Assembly (NCBI RefSeq): GCF_900099645.1
Contig: NZ_FMTL01000004.1
Coordinates: 186,001-250,000 of the forward strand
Reading direction: 5' to 3'
DNA: 64,000 bases
Origin: Pseudomonas peli
GTDB lineage: Bacteria; Pseudomonadota; Gammaproteobacteria; Pseudomonadales; Pseudomonadaceae
The first letter of the stretch is position 1. Each line of letters opens with the position of its first letter. Below are positions 62,940 through 64,000 of this stretch, one piece after another. A program made the translations under genes and the position numbers. The notes under the pieces were generated by a model. It made no database searches and was not told the DNA's origin. It saw only the letters and a program-made list of their open reading frames with translations.

Positions 62940-63779
62940 ATGTGGTCGCTCCGCGCCTGGCGTCGCCGGCGTATCCTTGCCCGTCATCCCATCAGCAGCA
63001 CGCAGTGGCAGGCTGTATTGCAGCACTTGCCGATCCTCGATGGCCTGGATGACGCCGAACAGCAGCGCCTGCGCGAACGCGCTGTGCTGTTTCTCCATCA
63101 CAAACACCTCAGCGCCCTGCCCGGCGTAGACCTCGACGCCCAGGCGCGTCTGCTGCTGGCGGTGCAGGCCGAACTGCCGCTGCTGCACCTGGCCGATCTC
63201 AACTGGTATCAGGGCTTCCATGAGATCGTCCTCTACCCAGATGACTTCGTCAGCCCGCAGCGCCACCGCGACGCCAGCGGCGTAGTCCACGAATGGGACG
63301 CCGAGCATAGTGGCGAAGCCTGGCAGCAAGGCCCGGTGATCCTAGCCTGGCCCGGCGTGCAGGCCAGCGGCCAATGGGATGGCTACAACCTGGTGATCCA
63401 CGAACTGGCGCACAAGCTGGACATGCTTAACGGCGACGCCAACGGCCTGCCGCCGTTGCACAGCACTATGGCGGTGCAGGCGTGGGCCCAAGCCATGCAG
63501 AGCGCCTTTGATCAGATGAATGCAGAGCTGGATGCCAATCCCGAGGCCGACACCGCCATCGACCCTTATGCAGCGGAAAACCCGGCAGAATTCTTCGCCG
63601 TCACCAGCGAATACTTCTTCAGCGCCCCAGACCTGCTCGCCGGCGCCTTCCCGGCGGTATACGCGCAGCTGGCGCTGTTCTACCGACAGGATCCACTGGC
63701 CCGCCTGCAGCAGTTGCAAGCCAGCAACCCCGACTACCAGGTCAGAACTGAAGACAGTGGGTTCGCGACCAATGGCTAG
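62940..63779 (+). CDS. mtfA: MtfA family zinc-dependent peptidase
   Basis: 279 residues. Seen: VIHELAHKLD with HExxH (H154, E155, H158) and PAEFFAVTSEYFF containing the third zinc ligand. E. coli MtfA binds the Mlc repressor and has aminopeptidase activity. The open frame extends far upstream, but the ATG at 62940 gives the family length. Divergent from the pseudokinase gene. Confidence 0.9.
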   Translation: MWSLRAWRRRRILARHPISSTQWQAVLQHLPILDGLDDAEQQRLRERAVLFLHHKHLSALPGVDLDAQARLLLAVQAELPLLHLADLNWYQGFHEIVLYPDDFVSPQRHRDASGVVHEWDAEHSGEAWQQGPVILAWPGVQASGQWDGYNLVIHELAHKLDMLNGDANGLPPLHSTMAVQAWAQAMQSAFDQMNAELDANPEADTAIDPYAAENPAEFFAVTSEYFFSAPDLLAGAFPAVYAQLALFYRQDPLARLQQLQASNPDYQVRTEDSGFATNG

Positions 63780-63813
63780 GCATCCCGGCGTAGCAACCCC
63801 TGGTGAATATGCC

Positions 63814-63819
63814 TATAAT
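63814..63819 (+). promoter_or_regulatory. -10 box of the ppa promoter
   Basis: Consensus TATAAT 39 bp upstream of ppa; a poor -35 (TAGCAA, 63791-63796) sits 17 bp upstream of it. Confidence 0.5.
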
Positions 63820-63857
63820 CGCGCCACTTTTTTGGCCCACCCTTCGGGAGTCGCCCC

Positions 63858-64000
63858 ATGAGCTACAGCAAGATCCCAGCTGGTAAAGACCTGCCAAACG
63901 ACATCTACGTCGCCATCGAGATCCCGGCCAACCACGCGCCGATCAAATACGAAATCGACCACGACACCGATTGCCTGATGGTCGACCGCTTCATGGCCAC
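63858..64000 (+). CDS. ppa: Inorganic pyrophosphatase, 5' part
   Basis: First 47 codons, running off the window. MSYSKIPAGKDLPNDIYVAI and IPANHAPIKYEIDHDTDCLM match family I soluble pyrophosphatases (about 175 residues). Hydrolyses pyrophosphate in the cytoplasm. GGGAG precedes the ATG. Confidence 0.93.
   Translation, partial: MSYSKIPAGKDLPNDIYVAIEIPANHAPIKYEIDHDTDCLMVDRFMA

Overview
The window is a stretch of a Pseudomonas chromosome. Support comes from gene order as well as gene content: the roxSR pair next to a dpp dipeptide transporter, the leuS-lptE-holA-arfA block, the cell-wall block proA-nadD-rsfS-rlmH-mrdA-rodA-mltB-rlpA-dacA-ybeD-lipB, and the ethanolamine block eatR/exaC-eat-eutBC lying beside ubiX-mpl and upstream of ppa. 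All match Pseudomonas gene neighbourhoods I know. DNA is GC-rich with strongly biased third positions, except for one AT-richer island near 35.2-38.9 kb. No rRNA, tRNA, CRISPR array, insertion sequence or integrase was seen.

Layout. 0-5.8 kb: 3' end of gatB, a small RlpA-like lipoprotein, a Ca2+/Na+ antiporter with a PcaC-like protein, an AEC permease (minus) and a CitMHS citrate transporter. 5.8-8.7 kb: RoxRS redox two-component system (minus) and a SIMPL-domain protein. 8.7-14.8 kb: dppABCDF, with a possible small ORF between dppA and dppB. 14.8-23.5 kb: YdcF and YbeL-like proteins (minus), then leuS, lptE, holA, arfA, a lytic transglycosylase and lipA. 23.5-33.7 kb: a long minus-strand operon of tightly coupled envelope and ribosome-assembly genes. 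33.9-35.2 kb: a RhlA-like alpha/beta hydrolase with a PilZ-like tail. 35.2-38.9 kb: an AT-rich island holding a decayed CdiA/FhaB-type toxin end, two lipoproteins, a PoNi-type immunity protein and a broken small ORF. 38.9-47.8 kb: methyltransferases, mpg, a DedA-PAP2 fusion, cidA-lrgB-Lon-like, MaoC, and a MORN-repeat/C13-peptidase lipoprotein. 47.9-52.8 kb: a GGDEF-EAL sensor, a YceK lipoprotein, ubiX and mpl. 52.9-60.6 kb: ethanolamine catabolism under RpoN. 60.7-64 kb: GNAT, a degenerate phosphatase/kinase protein, mtfA and the start of ppa.

How the genes work together. The minus-strand block couples elongasome synthesis (MrdA, RodA) to septal and lateral wall hydrolases (MltB, RlpA, DacA) and to NAD, proline, ribosome and lipoate functions. 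Several junctions overlap by 1-4 nt. In the ethanolamine locus Eat imports ethanolamine, EutBC makes acetaldehyde plus ammonia, and ExaC oxidises the aldehyde. The enhancer-binding regulator EatR is divergent. I find a near-consensus sigma-54 promoter before exaC, a consensus-perfect one before eat, and two TGTA-N10-TACA palindromes spaced 33 bp (three helical turns) apart upstream of exaC.

The most unusual items are the decayed CDI-like cassette, the MORN-C13 peptidase lipoprotein, the apparently double-dead PP2C/kinase protein, the alpha/beta hydrolase with a PilZ-like tail, and the PsrA-like operator before the GNAT gene. Nothing in the window is clearly a wholly new system; these are the best leads.
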